From NCBI RefSeq assembly GCF_907165205.1, contig NC_058193.1, positions 29,277,521 to 29,341,520 on the forward strand: a DNA stretch of 64,000 bases. The letters run 5' to 3'. This DNA comes from Coccinella septempunctata. Taxonomy: Eukaryota; Arthropoda; Insecta; Coleoptera; Coccinellidae. Positions 46,304 through 59,800 of this stretch are shown in pieces. A model generated the notes under the pieces. That model searched no databases, was not told where the DNA came from, and saw only the letters and a program-made list of their open reading frames with translations. The first letter of the stretch is position 1. Each line of letters opens with the position of its first letter. The translations under genes were made by a program, and so were the position numbers.

Positions 46304-46309
46304 AATAAA
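46304..46309 (+). promoter_or_regulatory. CacyBP polyadenylation signal
   Basis: AATAAA 65 bases after the stop codon. Confidence 0.65.
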
Positions 46310-46329
46310 TACACCTATTTGTCTTGTCA

Positions 46330-47860
46330 ATTCATATTTAAATCCATAAAGCTTACAAAGCTCAAGGTGTAAATGGTGATTTCACCATTACTCTAAGTAT
46401 TGAACTAGGTACATCCAATTCGGTTGAGGGTTCATTACTTCCAATGATCTCGAAAAGTTTCTCACTAAATTGAATTCAATTATGATACCAGTGAACTTCA
46501 TAATGCATCCCTAAAAAAAGAGCAATCATAATTTGCATAACTTTGCATATACTTGCCTCAAGATGACCTTCCTCGACTAATAGTTTTAGGTACCTAATAT
46601 TATACCTAGTGCAAGTTATGTTATTCAGTTCAAAAATAAAAATAAGTTTCAGTATTGCATTATCAATTACTTTTCAGTTCAAAATTGGTATAGGTATTTT
46701 GTTCCATTAATTCTCATGACTGATGATGAAATCTAATATATTATTCTACCAATAATTTAACGCTTCTTTTAGTTCATTTCCTCTTTTTATTAAGACTGAG
46801 AGAGCTGTATATTTAAAGGGACTCTAAAATTAATAATGAAAATAGTTTATCAATACTTTTTATCCTGATTTAATTTTTGAAGTCAAAACAGATTATATGA
46901 TTTTCACAAAAATTAGTTTTTTAAAATACGACACGCATTTCGCTATCAAAATAGCATCTTCTTGTGGGTGAAGGTGAACTTACATTTCGTGGTTTGAAAA
47001 ACTCTTTATGAAAATCATTTACCTAATCTGTTTCAATTTCAATTAAGGATTTTCATCAAGTATCGGCAGCATCAATCCAAAATTGAATTTTTCCTTGAAT
47101 AATCCACACGTGACCTAACCTTGCGTCAGTTTTCACATACGCTAATTTTGAATAAGTAGATTTTAGAATAAAATATAATAAAGGAAAAAAGGAAACATTT
47201 ATAATTTTTATTGAAAGCTCTTTGGAAATATATATGATCAAAAATAAATAAATACATAAATTTTATGGAATTCACATTCAATAATATCAGTACTTTGTTT
47301 CATAACAGGGCTGTCCACCCTGAGGCACAAGCATATAAATATGTCTGAAATTATTCAGATGGCATTATTCAATTACATTAGCAAAGACAAACAAGCGAGA
47401 ATAGATTGACTGAATTTATACAAAATATTCTAAACTACAGGTTCTTTATGAACTATTGTGAATCGTAGAGGGCTTCCAAATATGCTATTTACTGTTTTGG
47501 TAGCAGAAAACGTTTAGAAAATTTCAATTAGCATTGAAAACATAATAAAAATATCTGTCAATTTGGAAATTCCATGATATCTGGTATGGCGAGCCCCAAT
47601 ACGATGTAACAATAATTTATAAAGTCCCTGTAGTCGACATTATTTTTTAAGCGACCTTGAGGACGCCATAAATTGGACAGCCCTGTTCTGGATATAACAA
47701 AATTGAAAACAACATTTTCTTAGGTGCCGTAAACTTCAGAGGTCTACACACATACGTATCGACATAAAAATTCTTCAACAAAAGTAAAGAATTGCACAAC
47801 CATATTACTCTATACCATTATATAAAGTCTATATACAATGCTCATACTGTTCACAACTAT
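46330..47860. other. Intergenic, between convergent CacyBP and transporter 3
   Basis: AT-rich, no gene recognised. The right end should be the 3' UTR of transporter 3. CTGTCCACCCTGAGG near 47310 and GGACAGCCCTG near 47675 look like the two ends of a decayed inverted repeat, but I cannot define the element. Confidence 0.35.
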
Positions 47861-47868
47861 AATAATAC

Positions 47869-50800
47869 TTATTTATTCAACAAGTCTTGAATCTCTTGTA
47901 AACTTTTTCCTGTAGTTTCTGGCAGGTACAAAAGCACGAAGTTAGCTGCTCCAAGACAGAATAAACTGAAGAGTCCAAAGCAACCACTTCTATGGATAAC
48001 TTCTGCCAGTGACGTGAAATATTTCGTGATGAGAAAACCCATTATCCAACAAGCAGATGCTGTACAGGTGGAAGCTATCGATTTAACATTTCCTGGGAAG
48101 AGTTCTCCCATCACCGCCCATGGCAAGGGTCCGAATCCTAGACAGTAGACAATTATGAAACTGATCAGGGAGACGATGGGTAACCAGGAGATGTTAGACA
48201 CGTCATTCCCCTTCTCCAAGAGATAAAAGTAATAAGCCAGAACTGTTAACGACAGGGTCATTCCAGTTGCTGATATAAGTAACAAAAGCCTCTTCCCGCT
48301 CCTTTCGACGAGGATAGGAGTTGCCCCACTGCTCAAAATCTGCACGACACCAATGAGAATAGCCGAAATTTCAGGTGCAAGTTTGCTCCCTGCTGCTGCA
48401 AAAACGTCTTGAGCGTAGAAAATAATGACGTTGATCCCAGAGAATTGCTGGAAAAATACCAAACTGAGGGAAATTATGAAGGCTTTAGTCAGTCCTTTGG
48501 TGGCGAATATATCCATGAAGCCCGCTTTGTTTGCCTTGGCTTCTTCAACGTTCTTCCGTATGTCCTCCAGTTCTCCTTTCACGCTCTTAGCAGTACCAGA
48601 ACGGAGTTTGATCAAGGACTTTTCAGCTTCTTCTGGTTTGTTGACTTGGATCAGATAATAAGGGCTTTCTGGGACAAAGAAGAAGAAGAGGAATAGGAAA
48701 AGAACCGGAACTCCCAAACATATAAAATTGAATGTTTTGATGTCCACGTATGGCCCTGCAGCATACGAGAATGTCAGACCTATAGTGATGAAGAGTTGCA
48801 TGAAGGAACCAAGCTGTCCTCTCACGTCATCATCAGCTATTTCCCCAATATACATGGGGAGGACTGTGAAGACTATTCCAACTCCTAAACCGAAAAGAAC
48901 CCTCAAAATTAAGAAGACCAGGACAGTTTTTGCGAAAGCCGCCATGGCAAATGCAATGATGAATGGTATTATGGCCAGTAGGAGTGAATTTTTTCTTCCT
49001 ATCTTGTCTGCAGCTACTCCTGCAAAGAAGGGGCCTATTGCTGCTCCAATTGGTAGCAGCGAACCGATCCATGACTCCTCAGATGGCGTGAGTTGGGTTT
49101 CTAATGGACTGTCATCTGCTTTCAGCTTAGGGATTTCAGGGGAAGTCCAGCCAAATGAAATCCCGCAAGTATACGCCGCCAAATTACCTGAAAAAATTGC
49201 ATTTTCAGTATGAATTCATTATTGTATAATTAGGCAATTCATTGGGAGCAATTTCATCATACTGTTAAATCAATTCTCCCGAATAATAAGTAGGTAAATG
49301 TATTTTGGAAGGTACCTATCTGGTGAGGATGCAATGGATATGCTCAGAATTTGAGTAAAAAATTTTAATGACACAAGGTGAGCTCTGATCGAGAAGTCAG
49401 CAATGGACACTCCAATATCTCTTATGTCTACTAGTTTATGAGTTACTGAGTGTTTCCTGTAAATCATAGAGTATTCAGATCTTTATAATTTCTATATTCT
49501 CGAATCGAATTTGGTGTTATTTTTCTCTTCATGTTCGCTCATGGATTCTTTTGATTGCTCCAACGAGAATAATCTTTCAAAATATCATCAATATATCTCA
49601 AATGGTTTAGAAGTTACAGGGGTTATATATGATGAAAATATCGCAAGAAAAAATGGAGTATTTCATTAACGCTTCCCCCTGGTATAAGCGCCACTGCCTA
49701 ATCAAAACTTGACAAATTTTTTCGGTCTGGATAATATTAGTTTCCCAATATACAAGCGAAATTGGATATTTCACAATGTCGATAGTGATTTTCGAAAACA
49801 AAATTATTCTATCGATTCGTGATAGCAGAACTGGTATTGCTTATTTTTAGCCACGTCTAGTCGTGAATTTCAGGTCTCAGGAGACATATCATGTTTGCAA
49901 TTAATTCAAGAGTCTCAGACATATGAGAGAAACTCAATATCAAGGGTTGAATATAATGTAATACAAAATTCAACACTTTGCAAGAGTTTATTTAGTTCTC
50001 AAGTAATGCCACTTTGAATCTTGTAAAAGAGCATTTATAGGTACCAGATTTCATATAATCAGAAGAAAAGCTATTGAAGAACATGAAAAAGGATAATTTT
50101 GAAATGTCTAAGTCTAGCATTCATCTGCTGGGTCAGAAATAATTTAAAACCGCAAAACCACAAAATGCAGTAAGGTGAGATGAGAATCATTCTGGAAGTT
50201 TCATTATGCTATTTTATTGCAGGCACTGAAAATAGTAGTAGGTACTGAGTCAATCTGTCAAATAAAAAATTAATAACTGTTTTTCGACAATTATCATGCA
50301 ACAACAAAAGTCGTGCGAAATTGTGTGGTATTAACTTAGTTGGTACATAAAGACCGGAAAATGAAGGTAATTTTAGAGTAGAATCACACAGCCACAATTT
50401 CATTCCTTTATCAATCGAATTATGACATAAAAATTGCCGATTGAGATATACTCATAAACAAAAAGATTAAAATTCAACAATGATTTCATTTATCATCGAA
50501 TGATTCAGTGAAGTAACACTGCGTTTATAGGTTTTTGAAGTCGTCTTTACACTTCAGTGATTTTAATTGTTCGATAAGACTAACATGCTTACATGGAATG
50601 GCTACTTTATACTTAATCGTTTTTGATAAAGGATGAACACTCTCTAGACATATTAATAATTTTTATTGTGATTATGAAATCAACGGAAAAGTTTTGAATT
50701 CGATATAAAAATTTTATGTAAGTCGTAATGTATGTAATACGTTGATTTAATATAGAATTCATAATTGTTAAAAGGCAACCAAATAAATGTTAAAAATACT

Positions 50801-53800
50801 AAAATACATTATTCTCACTGAGATGAGTTTTTATCTCAGTAGGTATCCATTTGTTGCTAGTCGCTAACACAAAGCTTCTTCGAGTGAGAGAAGGTAATAA
50901 ATACTTCAGGTATTCCTTGAGTAATTTAAGGAAAAAAGTCTCATAAACATGGGAACGCAAATGATTCGATTTCGAGATACAGGGTGTTAAAGCAAGAATT
51001 TTCTCAAGTTTTTCTCTTATAGTATTCAAACTTCACAAGATATTCAACTGAAATTTGGCATAAATATTATAATTGATAATTTAGACCATGTGATGTGCCA
51101 ATTTCGCTAGCAAATCTACAGGGTGATATTTGTTATGGAACACAGTCCTCTGTTATTTTCCTCTTAAACTCTTTTTTGGTGAGCCACTGTTGATTTAAAA
51201 AAATGTGAAAAGAAGCTTTGTTGTTATACTAAACTTTATGGTTTTTTGTAGTTTTGTCGTATCAGCTATCGATTTCGAGAAAAAATTTTGAATTATTCTA
51301 TCGAAATTCCCAGAAAAATCCAAATTGTCATGAAAATTCAGTAAGTAAGCTGTGGTGAATAAATTCATTGTACGTTTTGATACATCGTATTAAACTCAGT
51401 ACTGTATTGATATATTATGTAGATATATGCAAATTATTCACTTCGAATTTTGAGCAGTGTAGAATACAGATGTTACATTTTAAAAGAGACCGAACCCTCC
51501 TTAGGTGGAAGAATATAGTTTTGGAATTTGAAATGAAATAACCTTTTCACCACAGCAACTGCAACCCATAAAATTTGAAATGTGGACACTACACATCTGT
51601 GAATCTTTTAAACAGAGTTGTATTCAGCCAAAGTACCCAATTTTTCGAATTTCACACATACTCTTTAATTTTTAAACATCGAATTACTCGAGAACAGCAC
51701 ATTATACAAGAAAATATGAGGACTATTTTCATTATAAAAACGTTCAAATATTTATTAGATATCGTCCAACTTAGTTGCAAGAGTTGGGTTCTTTGAATTT
51801 TTGGTATTTTTTTGGTACGTAATGGTTATACTGAGAAAACTTGAAGACGTGGGTGATATCATGTGTTCGAAGAAGATTCATCAAATAAATGAAAATCTAT
51901 ATTCCGAAATTCATTTCATTCGATTCAACCGTTTGTTAGGTAGAATTAAAAATAAATTTTTTATGGATTTTCAACAGCCGATTCGGAAAAAAATGGTAAA
52001 GGAAAAAAGTGTTTCTTTGGACCTCGAGAATATACTGTTGAAATTTTTGTACGAGTCAAAGACTCACCCTGTATATACATAATATAAAAATGTTTTCTGG
52101 AAAAAATAAGAATGAAATATCTTGTTGTCTTCGTATATGACTGTAAAATATTGATAATTTATGTTTACTCTGCATTATTTTATCAATTATTCTTACACTC
52201 TGCTCTACCCTTCTTGAACATATTAGCTATCACATATTGTTGACGTCAAACAATCATAGATTGTACCTATTATTTATTGTGATAAATAATAGAATGAAAA
52301 TACCCAATGTTTTTCTGCACTGCAAAATTACAGGTTAAAGTTAGGCTGGTAACCTCCCAACTTGAAGTTTACTTTGGCAACATCAATTTTTTTAATTCTA
52401 GGTATAAGAATTCAAGTATGGATGATTTTTCAAAAAATTAGATTCTTCCTGGTAGGAGATATTAATGGTATAGTAAAAACAATATAACCCACATCCACTT
52501 TCGTTCAAACATACTTGTATTTTTCCACCTCCTTGACATTTTCAATAAATTGTAGTTTGCAGTAGGATATATGTCGATGTTTCCGTTTCAACCTTGCTGA
52601 AAGTAGAGTAGTAAAGACAGGAAGTTCGGGGACCTTTTCTTGTCACATATCACTTTGGTAGTTCACGTTTCGAATCGAAAGAAGCACCGAGGTCGTTCTT
52701 GAGATTGAAATAGAATTGATCGATATTCATCAATGGAAATCCAACTCCTTGCATGGAATTCCCAGCATTGGTATCAATCCTTGCGGAGGTTATTTAATGG
52801 TTCATTTTTCAATTTTGATTGATCATTAATTTGGCTATAATAAGCAGCGAATCTATGCTATTCATGGTTATGGAGATACATACTAGACGAAAAATGTGTA
52901 AAGAATATAAACTAAAGGACATTAGTAATAAAATTAATTATTGGAAATACTACCGCGTCAAAACCGTGCCTGGAAGCGGATGAACATAAATTGATCCATA
53001 ATCCACGAGCTTTTTTGCCCACGAATCTGCTGAAATCTATTAGTAATTTATGTATGACAGGACCAATTGGAAAGTATTTTTGAATAATTAACGATAGGAA
53101 TTATTGGGTTTATTGTGCTACTGTCATCATTTTTACATTATTCTGTCGAAGGAGAAAATAATTCGGAATGATTTACATAATTATATGAATAATTTTTCGA
53201 TTTATCAAGTTTAATTCCTTTAATTTATCACAGGAATCATTATATTCAATTCCGTGTTACTTTTATCATAAATAGGGTATCTGTAAACAAATGCGAACGC
53301 CTTAGGGAGATGATTCCTCGATGAAAATAAGCAGGGGTAGTTCCTAAAATTTTTTTTCGAAATCGACCTCCCTACCAAGATACAGCCTTTGGAAGGCTAT
53401 GGCGAGTTGACACTTTTTGAATTTTTTTACGGTTTCTAAAAAACAATGAGTCATAAACCTACACATAATATGAAGCACTAAGTAGATGTTACTCACACAA
53501 TTTTTTTAGATCTCAAAACTTTATTATTAGGGGTTGAAAATAACAACCCCTCATAAATTTCCTTCAAAAATTGTTTTCGTGGGAGAGATTTTCGAAAAAT
53601 AAAATTCTCTTATGGTTTCCCATTCAGTTCTGGAGAAAACAAGTCTCTTGCGAAATTTCGATACAGTCGATACTTTTCTCGAAATAAATAAAAACTTACA
53701 AGCAGTTCTGATCACTGTTCATTCCATTTCATCGTATAAGTGTTCCATAGAATGACTGCCTCACGCTAAAATACATGTTGTTATTTTCAGCCCCTAAAAA

Positions 53801-56800
53801 ATTGTGTAACATCTACTTAGTGTTTCATATTATGTATAGTTTCATGACTCAGGGTTTTTTAGAACCCGTAAAAGAAATTAAAAACTGTCAATTCGTCATC
53901 GCCTTCCAAAGGCTGTATCTTGAAGGGGAGGTCGATTTCAACAAAAAAATTTATAGGAACTACCCCTGCTTATTTTCATCGGGGAATCATCTCCCTAAGT
54001 CCTTCGCATTTGTTTACAGACACCCTGTATGTACCTCGAACTCAGGAAGGACTCGAAGCTCATAACCAAAATTAAGACTAATGCTGTGGGGTTTCAAAAT
54101 AAAATAGTTCCTTGGTACTTCTACGTCTTCGTATTAATCTCATTTTTCTCATAAAGACTTGCTGCGCGTTAATCAAATACAAATTCCAAGAAAACAGTTA
54201 GGAACGTACCAATATATCTATAGAAAGGGGAATATTGAAAGAACTCCTATCGAATGATTTCAAAATATCATTTCATAGGCATACGTTTTTAATTGAACCA
54301 TAATTCGTAAGATGAAAATATGATAAGCATAATGAATACCCACAAACTCCCAGAAACACTCATGAATAATTGGTTCACATATGAAATGAATGCTGATAGT
54401 TATTATGAATCGATTATAGGAAAAGGGAGAAATGCGCAATTGATCTGTTTGAAATTAGATACTCATACATACGGTATACTCAAAACTCAAGTAAGTAACA
54501 ATTATTATATAGACATGAACAGTATTATTGCATAGTTCATAGATATAATTTGAAAGATATTATGAATGAAAAAATTAGGAAAGCAATGAGCTGATTTAGG
54601 AACTTTTGCGAGCTTGCTCAGATTCATAATGAGAGCGGTCAACCATCCAGGTACAGATCACACCCATCGCTGCTCGCAACCCCAAAGAAACAAATTTTCC
54701 TGCAATATTTCCAAAAATACAGATCCAATCGACATTTAATATACCTTAAACTCCGAAACCATCGGCCATATTATGCAGGTTTCTTCCAAATGAATTTTCA
54801 TATGAGTATTACGTAATTGTCCACTTACAGTTCTTTCCATCGATCTATGTTATTAGGAAACCTGCATAACTTGAAAATTGCAAGTTCGTTTTCTGAGGAA
54901 AAATAAATCACAAAAAATTATCGTAAATTATATAAAAAATATCATACCAAATTATCTAGAAACTAAACTCTGTATATTTAAGGAATCTCTACAAGGAAAA
55001 ATATTCCTGTGTAAGTCCTGAATGATTAACAGTGACAAATCAAGGTTATTCGACCTCAGCATATACCTGGATATGATTTTTATCACATATCCTCTACTAG
55101 AAGTCATTCAATATGCACACGAAAATGCAGGTCATGAACATGATCGTTTTGTAAGGTGAAGTCCTGACCTGTACATTAATTAATTTCATATAGCGAGAAT
55201 TTCGTGATTAGATTGTTGACAATATCTGCTAGGAATACTGAATTGCGATAAATTCCATATACAGGAATTGAATTTTATCTCAATGTCAAGTACACTATTG
55301 TTGATACCTGCCTATATGGGTCTATAATATATCGAAGAAGGCTTACGTCAGGAGAACAGTTTTACGAGGAAACTTTATGAACTATTTCGATTAATAGGTA
55401 GGATGAAAACTGCGGATTAATTGAATCGATAATTTTTCATATTTGTTCTCAATTCGAGTGGAACAAAAAATTAATAGCCCGAAAGGATTTATGAAGAATT
55501 GATAAACGGAGAATTCTGATTCAAATTCAATTCAATTCAGTTCAATTTTGCATAGCAGAAAAATTTATTAAGGAATGAGATTCATTTGATACTATAGGTA
55601 TCACAGATATAGGAAAAAACTTCTACACTGGAATATATTCCAGTTTTTGCATTATATATTATGCAAAAACTTTCGCCTCATAGTTTCCAGAACTTATTTC
55701 GATAGCAAAGAAATTTATTGTCTTTCAACAAAAAATATCTTCAACAATACACCGCATCATTGGTGTTTCCTCGCCAAGGGTTGAAATGTTAACAAATAGT
55801 GAACGAAAATTGAGTAGTGGAAAAGATTGTCCATCAAAAAAATTTCATCTCCGAATATATATTCTGAAATACCAACTCTCCTAGTAATAAATTTCGAAAT
55901 TTTATTGAGCTCGAAACTCGGTGCAACAGTCTAACCCCATCTTTTTGGTCAATTTTCTCCAAAAAAAAATCAAGTAATAAAACCTCAAATTGGCAATAAC
56001 TAATTTTCCAGTTGAAATTTACAATTCAGTCAAAAAATTTTTCGTTGAATTTTGGTACTCTAATCACTCTGATCTATTTTTACAGAATCTAGAATATTAT
56101 CAATGAAATATAGCACGTGCATTGAATCTTCGATATCCAAAATTCGATCTAATTCAGCAATAAGTAGGATTGTAAATACGATTTGATTATGTTTTAGTTT
56201 AGTTATGTAACAATGGTTATCAACTTTTGATTTCCCTACGTTGATAATTGTGTCTATCTGAATTTCAAACAACATTTTCAATAACGCAAATAAAAGAAGG
56301 CTAAACAAACTGAACAACCTTCGAATGTTTTTTGATATCTGTTTAGATAAATTTGCAAAATTTGAGGAGAGCATACGTTTATTGAACTCTGTTCATCAAA
56401 AAATTTCGTATCTTGAGGCTTTTTGAATAAAAATAGAGACCCGTTTTATTGGATTTGGAGAAAAACCTCCTGGACCATCTGGAATTCATCTTTCCAACCA
56501 AATCAACAGAGAAACACAGTGGTCAATTTTTTGAAGGAGCGTTTCGTTTTTATATCTCTACTACTTTCAAAACCGAAAATATGTTGAATGGAGAGCAATT
56601 ATTTATGTCAGAAAACTGACAGAGATGAAATTGATATGACATTCTTTGGTAGTTTTCTGATATCTAAGAAAAAAATTAAAAGATACTTTTGAAGTGCCAT
56701 TTCCAGGGGCAGTATATATTTTGTTTTATGGAAGACCCACACTCTTTTTTGACAAAAAGTCTTTGATTTAAGGAAATAATAAGATATACCGATCAAGATT

Positions 56801-59800
56801 TAATTTTAACAAGTTCTATTGTGAGAAGAAAGAAAAAAATATCAAATAAATCGCTATTTGATATTGAAGTTGAAGGTTCCAAATTATAACAGGGAAGTGA
56901 GTATTTAGCAATTAAAGTGTAGGAAATAGCAATTACAATTATTTCGATAAGTGAAGATTTGAATCCAGTGAGTATTCATTTATAATGGAACAAATACAGC
57001 CTTGAAAAAACGTAAAAAGTTTCGTGATGATTATATCATAATAAGAAGTTAGTTAATAGGGTACAAAAATGTGAATGGCCCAAGTACTTTGGTGGAGTTA
57101 ATTTCAAATTGGGAAATTGGTGTCGCCTTCAAAATGAAAATAAGAATAAAAAAACTCTTCTGAACATAACAAAATTGGGTTTTGTTGCCGATTGATTCTC
57201 CTTTGACTCTTTGAAATTGAGTTAGCAAATAATTTATGGAGCACGATAACTCCTAAACTGTTGATGAATATTGCTGATCATTTTATTGAATAAATCTCGT
57301 TTATAATTCTGACAGTAAGCAATTTGAATAGATTAGTAGATGTTAAGAGTAATGTTTCTCTATAATTATGATTTCAATCTTACTTTATCCGAAAGATGTG
57401 ATTTTAAGTTTTTTTTTGGATTATGATTTAAAAAACTTTTTTATTTTCCAATAAAATTTCCAATCTGCTCTCAAATTTTTTCAGTAACTAAAGGTTGCTA
57501 TGCAAAATGATGAAATCATATGCAGGTTATTTTTTCGACATTTTTCCTCATTTGATCCAAAGCAAACCATTACAGGACTACTGTCTTCTCTGTCAAGCTG
57601 TCTTTTTTCTATATCCAGCTTTGAATGAAGTCCTGATTCAGGCTACTTCGACTCAAATCTTCTTATAGAGATGTTCATTGACGAAGAGAATGAAAATATT
57701 CTCTTAATTTCGATAATCTTCTAATAACTTGGACCTGTTTATGAATCTTGCTTAATTACACAAGAGAAGACATGGAACTAAGGGAAAAGTTAGATTTCCT
57801 TAGGGAAATTAGTTATGAGTTTCAAAATCCATCAAGCTATTGCCATCATTTTCCAAATTTTCACTCTCAACTCACCGACAATTGCAACAACATACTGAAA
57901 ACTCTTCCTTGAACGGAAAATGGAAAAACTCGGAAAATTGAACCTCATCTCGCTATTCCACTATCGACTGACCATTTACACTTCGATTTCCTAGTTACAA
58001 CACTTCTTATCTGGAAAATGCTCGGGATATCGGTAAAAATAGAAGTTGTGTTACAGTTTATCACCAAAATAGTTCGTTTTTATGACTTTCGGTAGGTACC
58101 TGGTAGCCACTTGAATTTTTTTTTCATTCACAAGCTCCACTATTTATTGTTTTGAAATTGGATTCTCGCGTTCACAAGGTAATCAATCAGAGATCTGTAC
58201 GTTTTACATCATTCGTAGTACGAGTATACTTTATATACGAGGTGGTGGTGGATCAACTAAGAGCCGATGGAAATTTACTACAACATAACTCATTAAGACA
58301 CAACTTATTCAATTGAGCTCTTTTGGGACAATAATCTGATACACTGGTCAAACTACGACAAGTCTTCCTTTGAAGACTTCGAGTATGGGTTTGTTTAATT
58401 TTCCGGATCACATGGCGACATTTCCCAAGTCAAACAAAGATTGCTCGAGGAAGAATGAAGAAATTTCAGACGAATGGAGAATCTGAAGGGAACTATTTGA
58501 ACTCGAATAAAAAGATAAGGGATATGTAATGTATGAATTGTTGCTTTATGCTTGATTCATTCGTTTACCTTGCAACGAAAACGACAGTAAACCTTCTCGA
58601 AAAATGTGTAACTCGAAAATTATGCTGCACACATTATTATCAATGTGACTTAGGACTTAGCACACCATACTTTCAATGTATTTTTGTATCTTATATATAA
58701 ATATTCAATTACTTTGTCAATATTTTCACGACTTTCCCTCAGCATTAACTATTATTTAATATCAGGCCACAAGAGAAAGGACATTTCTCTAAAAAATGTG
58801 ATTTAACACACCCTATTTTTGTTTTGCAGATAAAATTTATAAAAACTCAAGATCCTTAATTTATTTTCACTCTGAACCAAATATTGAAACTGATACTTCA
58901 AAGTTAAGTAGTTGAGAATTTTTTATGGGCTAGTAAAATCAGCAATTGTTGAATCATAAGCAAAAGTTGAAGCATCTCAGACATCCAACTCCTCTGAAAG
59001 AAAGAGCATTGGCATTATCGAGCAGATATTTTTTACGAAATTTGTTATAATTATTCAATTATTAATTGTTCATTCTTATTTATCGTTTGATTATATTTCT
59101 TCAGATTTTCATATCTCGTTAATTTGTTTGTTTTTTTTGGTATATATTTTATCATATTTAATCCTTAAGTTATTATATCTCCCCACTCTTTGAGAAAACG
59201 AAATAATAATAATAAAAATGTACATTATCTGCCAAATTGAAGAAAAAGAATTTGCGATTTTCACTAAGATGCATTAAAATCTGCTTGGATAAAATGTACA
59301 GTAAAGAGAAAAAGAACTGAACTTGTTAGAAACTATATAGAAACAGGATCTATAAAAATATTCTTCAAGGTCTTGAAAAAATTTATTCGAAGTCTGGTCA
59401 ATATCGGAAAATTAATTTTCAAACATAACAACTCTTTAGGAAAGATGAACGACGTGTATGTATATTCGCACATGGAATATAATAATATTCGTCAATATTT
59501 TCTGGGATTTCAATGGATCGTTCGAACATAATAGAATTATTCGAATGCCTAAGTTATAATACACATATGTACCTTCGTAATCGTTATATGTACTGACTTC
59601 GGTGACTTCATTGATGCAGATATCCAATGCAGGGATATAAACAAGCACTTCAAGAGCAAATTCTACTCACTAGATTTTCTCTACAGTTGAAATTAATTCG
59701 GTAAAAAAGGACAGTTTTTTTGGTGTAAATATGCCATTAAAGCCAATCAGTATTTCAAATTGCTCTTTTTTGATGTAAGAAAATATGATAAAGCGTGTTC

